Assembly (NCBI GenBank): GCA_900545555.1
Contig: UQZI01000006.1
Span: 1-47,744 of the forward strand
DNA: 47,744 nt
Origin: an uncultured Collinsella sp.
GTDB lineage: Bacteria; Actinomycetota; Coriobacteriia; Coriobacteriales; Coriobacteriaceae
Reading direction: 5' to 3'
The notes under the pieces were generated by a model that ran no database searches, was not told the origin of the DNA, and was given only the letters and a program-made list of their open reading frames with translations. Numbering within the stretch: the first letter of the stretch is position 1; each line of letters starts with the position of its first letter. The translations under genes were made by a program, and so were the position numbers. Shown piece after piece: positions 31,162 through 39,566 of this stretch.

Positions 31162-31459
31162 ATCCTGCCTTTCAAAATGCTCAGATAATCAAAAGTATAG
31201 TGGTGCCATCGCGGCAGGCGATGCCCGTGCTCTAAGCGGGATAAAGTCTTCAGCAGCTTGGACTGGCTGCTTCATATGAGAACCGTTCAGCGGTCCGGGG
31301 AAACCGTTGGGCGATAAAATATTCTCGAAGGCTGATAATTATCTTGCATCGGGCAAACTCATCCCCTACTATCCCAATCAAGCGCGGTGTTCAGACCGAA
31401 CTGTGCCTCCCGGTGTGAACGCCGCGCTCCCGTTCCCTTTTACTTGTAAGGAGAAAAAC
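31162..31459 (+). other. Intergenic region upstream of ridA, no gene seen
   Basis: A divergent gap between the U32 gene and ridA. It holds an AT-rich patch (31314-31345) that may contain the ridA promoter, but I could not define a convincing -35/-10 pair. No repeat family of the window occurs here. Confidence 0.4.
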
Positions 31460-31837
31460 ATGAGCAAGACCGTCGTGTCTTCCGATAACGCACCCGCAGC
31501 CATCGGTCCGTATTCCCCCGGTATCCAGACTGGCAACATGGTGTTTCTGTCCGGCCAGCTGGGCATCGATCCCGCGACCGGCAAGCTGCCCGAGGGTGTC
31601 GAGGCCCAGGCCAAGCAGTCCCTCGCCAACGTCGAGGCTCTGCTGACCGCTGCCGGCGCCACGTTTGCCGATGTCGTCAAGACCACGGTCTACCTGGCCG
31701 ACATCGCCGACTTTGCCGCCGTGAACGAGATTTACGCCTCCAAGTTCGAGGCTCCGTTCCCCGCGCGCAGCGCTTTCCAGGTTGCCGCCCTTCCGGCTGG
31801 CGGTCTGGTCGAGATCGAGGTTGTCGCCGCTCTCTAA
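31460..31837 (+). CDS. ridA: RidA-family enamine/imine deaminase
   Basis: A 125-residue RidA (YjgF/YER057c/UK114) protein that hydrolyses reactive 2-aminoacrylate and related enamines to keto acids. IGPYSPGIQ near the N-terminus, GATFADVVKTTVYLADIADFAAVNEIY, the catalytic Arg in FPARSAFQV and the closing VEIEVVA are classic. The start is ATG 31460 after AAGGAG; the frame upstream is open by chance. It is a single gene with its own terminator. Confidence 0.94.
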   Translation: MSKTVVSSDNAPAAIGPYSPGIQTGNMVFLSGQLGIDPATGKLPEGVEAQAKQSLANVEALLTAAGATFADVVKTTVYLADIADFAAVNEIYASKFEAPFPARSAFQVAALPAGGLVEIEVVAAL

Positions 31838-31870
31838 GGTGTTGGTAACAACTAAACATGACATGCAAAA

Positions 31871-31905
31871 AGACCCTGCAGCGCGTGCGAGCTGCAGGGT
31901 CTTTT
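31871..31905. terminator. Strong bidirectional terminator between ridA and regulator gene
   Basis: A perfect 12-bp stem, AGACCCTGCAGC (31871-31882) and GCTGCAGGGTCT (31891-31902), with an 8-nt loop, TTTT on the right and AAAA on the left. It serves ridA and the convergent gene ending at 31960. Confidence 0.92.
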
Positions 31906-31959
31906 GTCAAGCGATGCGACAAAAATGATCCGTTTCCCTTCGTCCCCAAGGGATCACGT

Positions 31960-32616
31960 TTAGCCTTCCTTGCGGACTTTTTGCAGGTAGCGGTATACGC
32001 TGGGCTCCGAAATGCCCAGCGCGGTGGCGGCGCAGGCCACAGCGCCCTTGAGCATGAACACCCCGTTGCCGTTGAGGTGGCGAATGACGTCCACGCGGTC
32101 GCTCTGACCAAGCGACGCTACATCCAGCCCGCGTGCGCTCAGCAACTCGGCAATGCTGCGGTCGATGAGCTCCTGCGTGGACTCCGAAAGGCTTTCGACC
32201 TCGATAGGGGCGGGCTCCGTGCGCGTCGGCGCCGCGTCGAAGCATGCCATGAGCTGCTGCGCCATGGTGTTGATGGAGCGCACGGTCGAGAGGTCGGTGT
32301 TGACGCAGAGCATACCGACGATCTCGTTATCCTCGCGGATAAAGTACGTCGCCGACTCCAGCGTTTTGCCGCCGGCGCCGCGGCCCTCGTAGCCCGTAAT
32401 AAACGGCAGGTCGCGATACTTGGGGTCGTGCATGATCTTGAGCGCCAGATCGGTGGCAGGACCGCCGATCTTACGGCCGCTCACGATGCCGTTGCGAATA
32501 TCGACGATGGCGTGGTCGGGATCCGAGAAATCGTGCAGCACGATCTCGCTGTTCTTGCCGAGTATCTGCTCCAGGAAATCGACCATCGGCAAAAAGCGGC
32601 GTACGGTCTCGTTCAC
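31960..32616 (-). CDS. YheO-like PAS / DauR-type HTH transcriptional regulator
   Basis: A 218-residue regulator with an N-terminal YheO-like PAS domain (about 1-115; IVLHDFSDPDHAIVDIRNGIVSGRKIGGPATDLAL) and a C-terminal helix-turn-helix (about 150-215; ACAATALGISEPSVYRYLQKVRKEG). I start at the GTG complementary to 32614-32616, preceded by AAAGGAG; the in-frame ATG at 32757 lies in AT-rich promoter DNA. It is divergent from the nucleobase permease, which makes it a candidate regulator of the purine cluster. The ligand is unknown. Confidence 0.88.
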   Translation of the reverse strand: MNETVRRFLPMVDFLEQILGKNSEIVLHDFSDPDHAIVDIRNGIVSGRKIGGPATDLALKIMHDPKYRDLPFITGYEGRGAGGKTLESATYFIREDNEIVGMLCVNTDLSTVRSINTMAQQLMACFDAAPTRTEPAPIEVESLSESTQELIDRSIAELLSARGLDVASLGQSDRVDVIRHLNGNGVFMLKGAVACAATALGISEPSVYRYLQKVRKEG

Positions 32617-32852
32617 GGGCAACTCCTTTGGGTGAAATCGGAAATGTTCATAACAATTTTTTCTCATGGTAACACGCTGCTCATCATCTCGTATATCCGC
32701 AGGTACATTGCGTAATGCAGACGAACGGTATGATTTTGGCGGTAAACGGTCGACCAAAAGAAAAGTAAGATGTTATTTAGACCAGACACATTCCTGACCT
32801 GCGGAAACGAGTTATTTCAGCCGAAGAATAGTCTGATAACAAAAAATTATTA
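32617..32852. other. Divergent intergenic region, no gene seen
   Basis: AT-rich DNA between the regulator at 31960-32616 and the permease promoter. I see no open gene and no riboswitch that I can recognise. It should hold the leftward promoter of the regulator. Confidence 0.4.
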
Positions 32853-32881
32853 TTGAGAATGAGAATCATCTTTAATACGAT
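32853..32881 (+). promoter_or_regulatory. Putative permease promoter overlapped by a Fur-box-like sequence
   Basis: TTGAGA (32853-32858), a 17-nt spacer and TACGAT (32876-32881) form a reasonable promoter. The interval 32855-32873, GAGAATGAGAATCATCTTT, matches the 19-bp Fur consensus at about 14 positions and overlaps the -35 and spacer. The permease start is about 90 nt downstream. Confidence 0.45.
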
Positions 32882-32968
32882 ATGCAACGAAGGCACAACC
32901 TCAACCCCGCACTGCGTCACAATAGAGCGTTAGATGCGAAAACAACTACTTCGAGGATTGGTGGTCAA

Positions 32969-34363
32969 ATGACCCAGGAGACGGTTACGAACGGCACTGA
33001 AGCCCTGTTCACTCGTGAAGGCATGCCTCCCGTTAAGGAAATGATCCCGTGTGCCCTTCAGCACGTACTGGCATCGTTTGCCGGCATCATCACCCCGGCT
33101 GTCATCATGGCCGGTGTCTACGGCTTTAATAGCCAGCAGAGCACCGACATCATCCAGGTCGCGCTCATTCTTTCGGCGATCGACACGGCCCTTCAGGCCT
33201 TTGCCCCCTTCCGTCGCATCGGCGGCGGCCTGCCCATCGTCATGGGCGTTTCGTTCGCGTTCCTGCCGGCCCTGCAGGCCATGGGTGCCTCGGGCTTTAG
33301 CTTTGGTGCGCTGCTGGGCGGCGAGATCGTCGGCGGCGCCGTCGCGGTCCTCTTTGGTCTGGCCTACAGCAAGATCAAGTGGCTGTTCCCGCCCGTCGTG
33401 ACCGGTACGGTCATCTTCTCCATTGGCGTCTCTCTCTATCCCACGGCCGTCAAGTACATGGCCGGCGGCATGGGCACGCCGCTGTGGGGCACCCCGCAGG
33501 CCTGGTGCGTCGCTCTTATCACCTTCGCCGTGGTCTTTGCGCTCGCCAACTTTGGCAAGGGCACGCTCAAGCTGGGCTCCGTGTTCTTTGGCATGATCGT
33601 TGGCATGATCGTCTCCATCCCCTTCGGCATGATCGACTTCTCCAGCGTCGCCACCGCTCAGGTCTTCGCCCTTCCCAAGCTCATGCCCTACGCGCTCGAG
33701 TTTGATCCCGAGGTCTGCATTACCCTCGCCGTCGTGTTCCCCATGGTTGCCATCCAGGTTATCGGTGACGTCTCCGCCGCCTGCCTGGGCTCCATCGACC
33801 GTATGCCCACCGAGCGCGAGCTCTCCGGCGCTATCGTGTCCCAGGGCCTTACCTCTATGGTCGGCGGCCTGCTGGGCGGTCTTCCCACCAGCGCCCTTGG
33901 CCAGAACGTGGGCATCATCTGCTCCAACAAGGTCGTCAACAAGTGGGTCTTTGTGATTATCGCTGCCGTCTTTGCCATCGCCGGTCTGTTCCCGCAGCTC
34001 TCTGCCGTCCTTTCCGCTATCCCGCAGCCCGTCATCGGCGGTGCTACCGTGGGCGTGTTTGGCACCATCACCATGAACGGCGTGCGCATGTTCACCCGCG
34101 AGGGCCTCACGCAGCGCACTACCACCATCGTCGGTACCTCCGTCGTCTTTGGCCTGGGTATCTGGATGGCCAGCGGTTGCCTTGCCGGCGAGGGTATGCC
34201 CGCCTGGGTGTCCACCGTCATCGGCTCCAATGCCGTAACCCCCACCGCCATCATGGCCATCGTCCTTAACCTGATTCTTCCGCAGACGCCGGTCGTGGCT
34301 CAGCACATCGATGCTGCCAAGGACGCTGCCGTGGATCTGGTCTTGCCCGAGAGCAAGAAGTAG
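32969..34363 (+). CDS. NCS2-family nucleobase (xanthine/uric acid-type) permease
   Basis: A 464-residue nucleobase:cation symporter-2 with about 12-14 membrane segments. IGGGLPIVMGVSFAFLP is typical of the N-terminal part, and LGGLPTSALGQNVGII contains the substrate-binding QNVG motif. Placement next to ssnA, ygfK and xdhD suggests a purine such as xanthine or urate as substrate; uracil is less likely. ATG 32969 begins MTQETV after a weak GAGG site; the open frame continues upstream but crosses the promoter. Confidence 0.92.
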   Translation: MTQETVTNGTEALFTREGMPPVKEMIPCALQHVLASFAGIITPAVIMAGVYGFNSQQSTDIIQVALILSAIDTALQAFAPFRRIGGGLPIVMGVSFAFLPALQAMGASGFSFGALLGGEIVGGAVAVLFGLAYSKIKWLFPPVVTGTVIFSIGVSLYPTAVKYMAGGMGTPLWGTPQAWCVALITFAVVFALANFGKGTLKLGSVFFGMIVGMIVSIPFGMIDFSSVATAQVFALPKLMPYALEFDPEVCITLAVVFPMVAIQVIGDVSAACLGSIDRMPTERELSGAIVSQGLTSMVGGLLGGLPTSALGQNVGIICSNKVVNKWVFVIIAAVFAIAGLFPQLSAVLSAIPQPVIGGATVGVFGTITMNGVRMFTREGLTQRTTTIVGTSVVFGLGIWMASGCLAGEGMPAWVSTVIGSNAVTPTAIMAIVLNLILPQTPVVAQHIDAAKDAAVDLVLPESKK

Positions 34364-34380
34364 CCAATTCGGTGCTATTC

Positions 34381-34456
34381 GTCGGCGGGCGCATCGCCTC
34401 GTCCGCCGACGTCATGCGGCGCCAAGCCGCACTTCAAAGGGTTTGTCCCTTTGGTG
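34381..34456 (+). other. Three consecutive hairpins between permease and ssnA
   Basis: GTCGGCGG/CCGCCGAC (34381-34410), TGCGGC/GCCGCA (34415-34431) and CAAAGGG/CCCTTTG (34435-34453, extended by TTCA/TGAA) follow one another. None has a T-run on the right. The gap of 195 nt before ssnA is long for an operon; the hairpins may protect the permease mRNA 3' end or attenuate the operon. Confidence 0.5.
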
Positions 34457-34558
34457 AAGCGTTGACGGGAGAGGGCCCGTTTCCGGTGTAGGCCGGCGCT
34501 TCGCACTCCGCCATGTCAGAGGTGTCAAACCCCGCCCCTGATGTTGAAGGGAGCATCC

Positions 34559-35914
34559 ATGCTTCTGGTCGCTAACGGTTCTGTCTTTACCCGCAATGCT
34601 CAGACCCCGTTCATTCCAAACGGTGCGGTCGCCATTGACGGAGATACGATCGTCGAAGTGGGCCCCGAGTGCGAGCTCAAGGCCAAGTACCCGGATGCCG
34701 AGTACGTCGACGCCCGGGGCAACCTCATCATGCCCGGACTCATCAACTGCCACACCCACATCTACTCGGGTTTGGCCCGCGGCCTTGCCATTAAGGGCTG
34801 TAACCCTACCAATTTCCTGGAGAATCTTGAGCAGCAGTGGTGGAAGATCGACGACAACCTGACGCTCGACGGCACCAAGGCCAGCGCCTATGCCACGATT
34901 CTTGACTCCATCCGCGATGGCGTCACCACGATCTTCGATCACCATGCGAGCTTCTGCGAGATTCCGGGAAGCCTCTTTACCATTAAGGATGCCGCTCAGG
35001 AGCTGGGCATGCGTTCGTGCCTGTGCTACGAGGTCTCCGATCGACGCGGCCAGGAAAAATGTGACCAGGCCATTGCCGAGAACGCCGAGTTTGCCCAGTG
35101 GGCCGCCAAGGAGCGTCGCGATAACGACAACCACATGATCGCCGCCATGTTTGGCGGTCACGCCACCTTTACGCTGTCGGACGAGACCATGGACAAGATG
35201 GCCGAGGCCAACAACGGCCTGACCGGCTTCCACATCCATGTGTGTGAGGGCATGAATGACGTGTGGGATTCCCGCCTCAACCGCGGCGGCATCAGCCCCG
35301 TCGAGCGCCTGCTGCAGCACAACCTGCTGGGTCCCGACACCATGCTGGGCCACTGCATCCACGTGACGCCCGCCGAGATGGATATCGTCAAGGAGTCCGG
35401 CACCTGGCTCGTTAACAACCCCGAATCCAATATGGGCAACGCCGTGGGCTGCGCCCCCGTGCTCGAGTTCTTCCGCCGCGGCATCCCCGTGTGCATGGGC
35501 ACCGACGCCTACACCCACGACATGCTCGAGAGCCTCAAGGTCTTCCTGATCATTCAACGCCACAACGCCGCCATGCCCAACGTGGGCTGGTGCGAGGCCA
35601 TGACGATGCTCTTCAAGAACAACGCCAAGATGGCGAGCAAGTACTTCGATCGCAAGCTCGGCGTGCTCGAGGCCGGCGCTGCCGCCGACGTCATCGTTAT
35701 GGACTACAAGCCCTTTACGCCGCTGAGCGAGGAGAATATCGACGGCCACATGCTCTTTGGCATGATGGGCAAAAACTGCCGCACCACCATCATCAACGGC
35801 CGCGTCCTGTACAAGGATCGCGAGTTCGTTGGCATTGATGAGGACAAGATCAACGCGTGGACCATGGCTGAGTCCAAGAAGCTCTGGAGCACGCTCAACG
35901 GTCGCACCTACTAA
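34559..35914 (+). CDS. ssnA: SsnA-type aminohydrolase (amidohydrolase superfamily)
   Basis: A 451-residue metal-dependent amidohydrolase. It has the HxH metal motif in INCHTHIYSG, HIHVCEG with further ligands, LGHCIHV and the catalytic Asp in CMGTDAYTHD. The closest known arrangement is SsnA, which accompanies YgfK and XdhD and belongs to the deaminase/chlorohydrolase group; a purine-ring or related C-N bond is a likely target but not proven. ATG 34559 follows GAAGGGAG; ATG 34541 would add six residues. Confidence 0.88.
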   Translation: MLLVANGSVFTRNAQTPFIPNGAVAIDGDTIVEVGPECELKAKYPDAEYVDARGNLIMPGLINCHTHIYSGLARGLAIKGCNPTNFLENLEQQWWKIDDNLTLDGTKASAYATILDSIRDGVTTIFDHHASFCEIPGSLFTIKDAAQELGMRSCLCYEVSDRRGQEKCDQAIAENAEFAQWAAKERRDNDNHMIAAMFGGHATFTLSDETMDKMAEANNGLTGFHIHVCEGMNDVWDSRLNRGGISPVERLLQHNLLGPDTMLGHCIHVTPAEMDIVKESGTWLVNNPESNMGNAVGCAPVLEFFRRGIPVCMGTDAYTHDMLESLKVFLIIQRHNAAMPNVGWCEAMTMLFKNNAKMASKYFDRKLGVLEAGAAADVIVMDYKPFTPLSEENIDGHMLFGMMGKNCRTTIINGRVLYKDREFVGIDEDKINAWTMAESKKLWSTLNGRTY

Positions 35915-35930
35915 TTCACAAGTAGATTCG

Positions 35931-36044
35931 CGCGCGTCAGATGTTTCGCCGCATCCGACGCGCGTATAGGCGACCTCCGCGGGGTCGCCGGCGCTGTGCT
36001 AGCGCTACACCGTATTTGCGCCCGCCGCGCGGTCTCGCCGGGCG
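35931..36044 (+). other. Four consecutive hairpins between ssnA and ygfK
   Basis: CGCGCGTC-GATG with CATC-GACGCGCG (35931-35964), GGCGACC/GGTCGCC (35969-35989), GCGCT/AGCGC (35991-36005) and CGCCCG/CGGGCG (36019-36044). It is the second chain of hairpins in an intercistronic gap of this cluster, and again without T-runs. Confidence 0.5.
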
Positions 36045-36063
36045 TTACAGAGAGGAGCTCACT

Positions 36064-39063
36064 ATGAGCGACATCATGAGGCCGATCCCGTTTTCGCAGC
36101 TGATGAACTGGATCATCGAGGAGCACAAGACCCAGGACGCCATCTTTGGCGTGCGCAAGATGGTCACGACCAACCAGGAGGGTGCGCTTCCCATTTTTGA
36201 CGAGCGCATCGAGACTCCGTTTGGCCCGGCCGCCGGCCCCAATACGCAGCTTGCCCAGAACATCGTGGCATCCTATGTGGCCGGTTCTCGCTTCTTTGAG
36301 CTCAAGACCGTCCAGGTTATGGACGGCGAGGAGCTCTCCAAGTGCGTCAACAAGCCCTGCATCGTGGCTCAGGACGAGTGCTACAACTGCGAATGGTCGA
36401 CCGAGCTCGAGGTTCCGCAGGCCTTTGCCGAGTACGTGAAGGCATGGTTTGCCTGCCACCTGATCGCTCGCGAGTACGGTCTGGGCAGCCCGGACGGCTT
36501 TGTCTTCAACATGTCGGTGGGCTATGACCTGGAGGGCATTAAGAGCCCCAAGGTCGATGCCTACATCGAAGGCATGAAGGACGCCAGCGGCTCCGACATC
36601 TGGAACGAGTGCCGCGCATGGGCGCTCGCCAACCTGGACAAGTTTGAGCATGTCGACGCCGCGTTTGTCGAGTCCATCCCGGCGCGCGTGTCCAACTCCA
36701 TAACCGAGTCCACGCTGCATGGCTGCCCGCCGGCGGAGATCGAGCGCATCGCGACCTACCTCATCACCGAGAAGGGCCTCAACACCTACATCAAGTGCAA
36801 CCCCACGCTGCTGGGCTATGAGTTTGCCCGCCAGCGTCTGAACGAGCTGGGCTTTGACTACATCGTCTTCGACGATACACACTTCCGCGAGGACCTGCAG
36901 TGGGCCGACGCCGTGCCCATGTTCGAGCGCCTGATTGCCCTGTGCGCCGAGCGAGGCTTGGAGTTTGGCGTCAAGCTGACCAACACGTTCCCCGTCGACG
37001 TGACGAGGAACGAGCTGCCTTCCACCGAGATGTACATGTCGGGCCGTTCACTGTTCTCGCTGACCATCGAGGCCGCCCGCCGCATTACCGAGCAGTTCGA
37101 TGGCAAGCTGCGCATCAGCTACTCCGGCGGTGCCACGGTCTACAACATTCGTGCCCTGTACGATGCCGGCATTTGGCCCGTTACCCTGGCGACCGACGTA
37201 CTCAAGCCCGGTGGCTACGAGCGCTTTAGCCAGATGGCCGGCGAGTTTACCGACCTGGATGGCAAGCCGTTCGCGGGCGTCTCTCTCGAGGCCGTGACTG
37301 CGATCCAGACCGACTCGCTCACCAACCCGCTCTACAAGAAGCCGCTGCGCCCGCTGCCCGACCGCAAGGTCGCCGGCAAGAGCCCGCTTTCCGACTGCTT
37401 TACCACGCCTTGCCGTACGAGCTGCCCCATCCAGCAGGATATCCCTGCCTATCTGGCGGCTGTTGACGAGGGCCGCTACGAGGACGCGCTCAACAATATC
37501 ATCGAGCGCAACGCCCTGCCGTTCATTACCGGCACCATCTGCCCGCATCCCTGCGGCCGTGCCTGCGAGCGCGCATTCTACGAGCCCGAGGGCGCCCAGA
37601 TTCGCGCCAGCAAGCTCAAGGCCGCCCGCGAGGCCATGACCGCCGTGCTGCCCAAGCTGCGCACCCAGGCCATTGCCAACGACGCCGAGCGCAACGTTGC
37701 CGTTATCGGCGGCGGCCCGGCCGGTCTGGCGACGGCGTTCTTCCTGACGCGCGCCGGCGTGCCCGTCACTATCTTCGAGGCCCGCGACTCTCTCGGCGGC
37801 GTGGTCCGTCACGTGATCCCCGAGTTCCGTATCGCGAGCGACGATATCTCCCACGATGCCGAGCTCTGCCTGGCCTTTGGCGCTAAGGTGCAGCTCAACG
37901 CCCGCGTGGAGTCCATTGACGAGCTCAAGGCTCAGGGCTTTACCGACGTGGTCGTGGCCACCGGTGCCTGGATGCCCGGCTCTGCAGGCTTGGGCGAGGG
38001 TGCCGAGCTCGACGTGCTGGAGTTCCTCGAGGCCGCCAAGAAGGGCGAGAAGCTCGAGCTGGGCGAGGACGTCGTGGTCATCGGCGCCGGCAACACCGCC
38101 ATGGACGCGGCTCGCGTGGCCAAGCGTCTGGCTGGCGTGAAGAACGTGCGCCTGGTGTATCGCCGCACCAAGAAGCAGATGCCCGCCGACGAGGAAGAGC
38201 TCGATCTTGCTCTTGCCGACGGCGTTGAGTTCTGCGAGCTGCTGGCGCCCAAGGCACTCAACGGCGCAGTGCTGACCTGCGACGTTATGGAACTTGGCGA
38301 GCCGGATGCAAGTGGCCGTCGCAGCCCCGTCGCCACGGGCGAGACCGTCGAGCTTTCCGCCACCACGGTGATCTGCGCCGTGGGCGAGGGCATCGATGCC
38401 AGCCTGTACGATGCCGCGGGCGTCGAGCACGACCGTCGCGGCCGTCTTGCCGCCACCTCCACCGGCGTCGAGGGCGTCTGGGCTGCTGGTGACTGCCGCC
38501 GCGGTCCTGCCACCGTGGTCGAGGCTATTGCCGACGCCGCCGAGGTCGCTCGTGCCATTGCCGGTGTCGACTTTAACAAGTACGCCGACTGCAACGAGCA
38601 GGCCGGTCGCGAGGACACCTGCTACGAGCGCAAGGGGTCGCTGTGCCGCGACAAGCACAACTGCACCAAGACCCGCTGCCTGGGCTGCGGCTCGGTGTGC
38701 GAGGTCTGCTGCGACGTGTGCCCCAACCGCGCCAACGTGGCAATTAAGGTGCCGGGCCTGGCCAAGCATCAGGTGGTACATGTCGACGGCATGTGCAACG
38801 AGTGCGGCAACTGCGCCGTGTTCTGCCCCTACCAGGAGGGTCGTCCCTATAAGGACAAGCTCACCCTGTTCTGGAGCGAGCAGGACATGGAGAACTCCGA
38901 GAACGAGGGCTTCCTGGCTGTGGACGAGGACCACTTTAAAGTCCGCGTCGCCGGCACGGTCCGCACCGTCTCGGTCGATGCCGTCAACACCGGTCTTCCC
39001 GAGGCCGTCCGCCTGACCATCAGGGCCGTGCGCGACAACTATTCGTACCTTCTTAAGAAATAG
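36064..39063 (+). CDS. ygfK: YgfK-like putative selenate reductase/oxidoreductase subunit
   Basis: A 999-residue multidomain flavo-iron-sulfur protein. Residues 1-430 resemble a dihydroorotate-dehydrogenase-type barrel. From about 450 a glutamate-synthase-small-subunit-like module follows, with cysteines in CRTSCP and CPHPCGRACERAF, an FAD loop GGGPAG (about 549) and an NAD(P) loop VIGAGNTAMDAAR (about 672). The C-terminus has ferredoxin-like clusters CLGCGSVCEVCCDVCP (about 872) and CNECGNCAVFCP (about 911). It likely moves electrons between NAD(P)H and the Mo enzyme encoded downstream. ATG 36064 follows AGAGAGGAG; the open frame upstream covers hairpins and is not coding. Confidence 0.9.
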   Translation: MSDIMRPIPFSQLMNWIIEEHKTQDAIFGVRKMVTTNQEGALPIFDERIETPFGPAAGPNTQLAQNIVASYVAGSRFFELKTVQVMDGEELSKCVNKPCIVAQDECYNCEWSTELEVPQAFAEYVKAWFACHLIAREYGLGSPDGFVFNMSVGYDLEGIKSPKVDAYIEGMKDASGSDIWNECRAWALANLDKFEHVDAAFVESIPARVSNSITESTLHGCPPAEIERIATYLITEKGLNTYIKCNPTLLGYEFARQRLNELGFDYIVFDDTHFREDLQWADAVPMFERLIALCAERGLEFGVKLTNTFPVDVTRNELPSTEMYMSGRSLFSLTIEAARRITEQFDGKLRISYSGGATVYNIRALYDAGIWPVTLATDVLKPGGYERFSQMAGEFTDLDGKPFAGVSLEAVTAIQTDSLTNPLYKKPLRPLPDRKVAGKSPLSDCFTTPCRTSCPIQQDIPAYLAAVDEGRYEDALNNIIERNALPFITGTICPHPCGRACERAFYEPEGAQIRASKLKAAREAMTAVLPKLRTQAIANDAERNVAVIGGGPAGLATAFFLTRAGVPVTIFEARDSLGGVVRHVIPEFRIASDDISHDAELCLAFGAKVQLNARVESIDELKAQGFTDVVVATGAWMPGSAGLGEGAELDVLEFLEAAKKGEKLELGEDVVVIGAGNTAMDAARVAKRLAGVKNVRLVYRRTKKQMPADEEELDLALADGVEFCELLAPKALNGAVLTCDVMELGEPDASGRRSPVATGETVELSATTVICAVGEGIDASLYDAAGVEHDRRGRLAATSTGVEGVWAAGDCRRGPATVVEAIADAAEVARAIAGVDFNKYADCNEQAGREDTCYERKGSLCRDKHNCTKTRCLGCGSVCEVCCDVCPNRANVAIKVPGLAKHQVVHVDGMCNECGNCAVFCPYQEGRPYKDKLTLFWSEQDMENSENEGFLAVDEDHFKVRVAGTVRTVSVDAVNTGLPEAVRLTIRAVRDNYSYLLKK

Positions 39064-39074
39064 GCGAGTCTCTT

Positions 39075-39554
39075 ATGGCCAAATCCATTCAACATAACGT
39101 GGCCTACGTTGCCTGCGGAAGCGGTTGCGCCTCCGCAGGCGGCGACGCCCGCTGCAGCGAAGGCTGCATTGGCTGTGGCGCCTGTGTCGCGGCCTGCCCC
39201 CACGGTGCCATTGCGCTGGTCGATGGCATCGCCCGCGTGGACCGCTCCAGGTGCACGGGCTGTGGCCTGTGCGGCATGGCGTGCCCGCAGCGCGTGATTG
39301 CCTTCGTTCCCGGCTACCAGAACATCCTGGTGCGCTGCAACAACACCGACAAGGGCGCCATTGCGCGCAAGATCTGCGACACGAGCTGCATCGGTTGCGG
39401 CATGTGCGTCAAAAAGTGCCCTGCCGGCGCTATCCGCATCGAGGACAACTGCGCCCATATCGACGGCGCGGACTGCCTGTCGTGTGGCATGTGCGCTGTC
39501 GTCTGCCCGCATGGCGCCATCCACGACCGCACCGGCATCGCCGCCGGCGTGTAG
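39075..39554 (+). CDS. Four-cluster 4Fe-4S ferredoxin-type protein
   Basis: A 159-residue iron-sulfur protein with four CxxCxxCxxxCP motifs: CIGCGACVAACP, CTGCGLCGMACP, CIGCGMCVKKCP and CLSCGMCAVVCP. These bind up to four 4Fe-4S clusters as two ferredoxin-like pairs. A cysteine-rich N-terminal segment (ACGSGCASAGGDARCSEG) may bind another. It lies 11 nt after ygfK and 12 nt before xdhD, so it is co-transcribed and probably links the two electronically, like the YgfS-type proteins of related clusters. Confidence 0.9.
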   Translation: MAKSIQHNVAYVACGSGCASAGGDARCSEGCIGCGACVAACPHGAIALVDGIARVDRSRCTGCGLCGMACPQRVIAFVPGYQNILVRCNNTDKGAIARKICDTSCIGCGMCVKKCPAGAIRIEDNCAHIDGADCLSCGMCAVVCPHGAIHDRTGIAAGV

Positions 39555-39566
39555 AAGGGAATCACC

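Noticed and set aside
32617..32968. Purine or molybdenum-cofactor riboswitch in front of the permease gene
   Set aside because: I could not find the conserved junction sequences of a purine riboswitch or a recognisable Moco motif; only a promoter and a Fur-like site can be supported.
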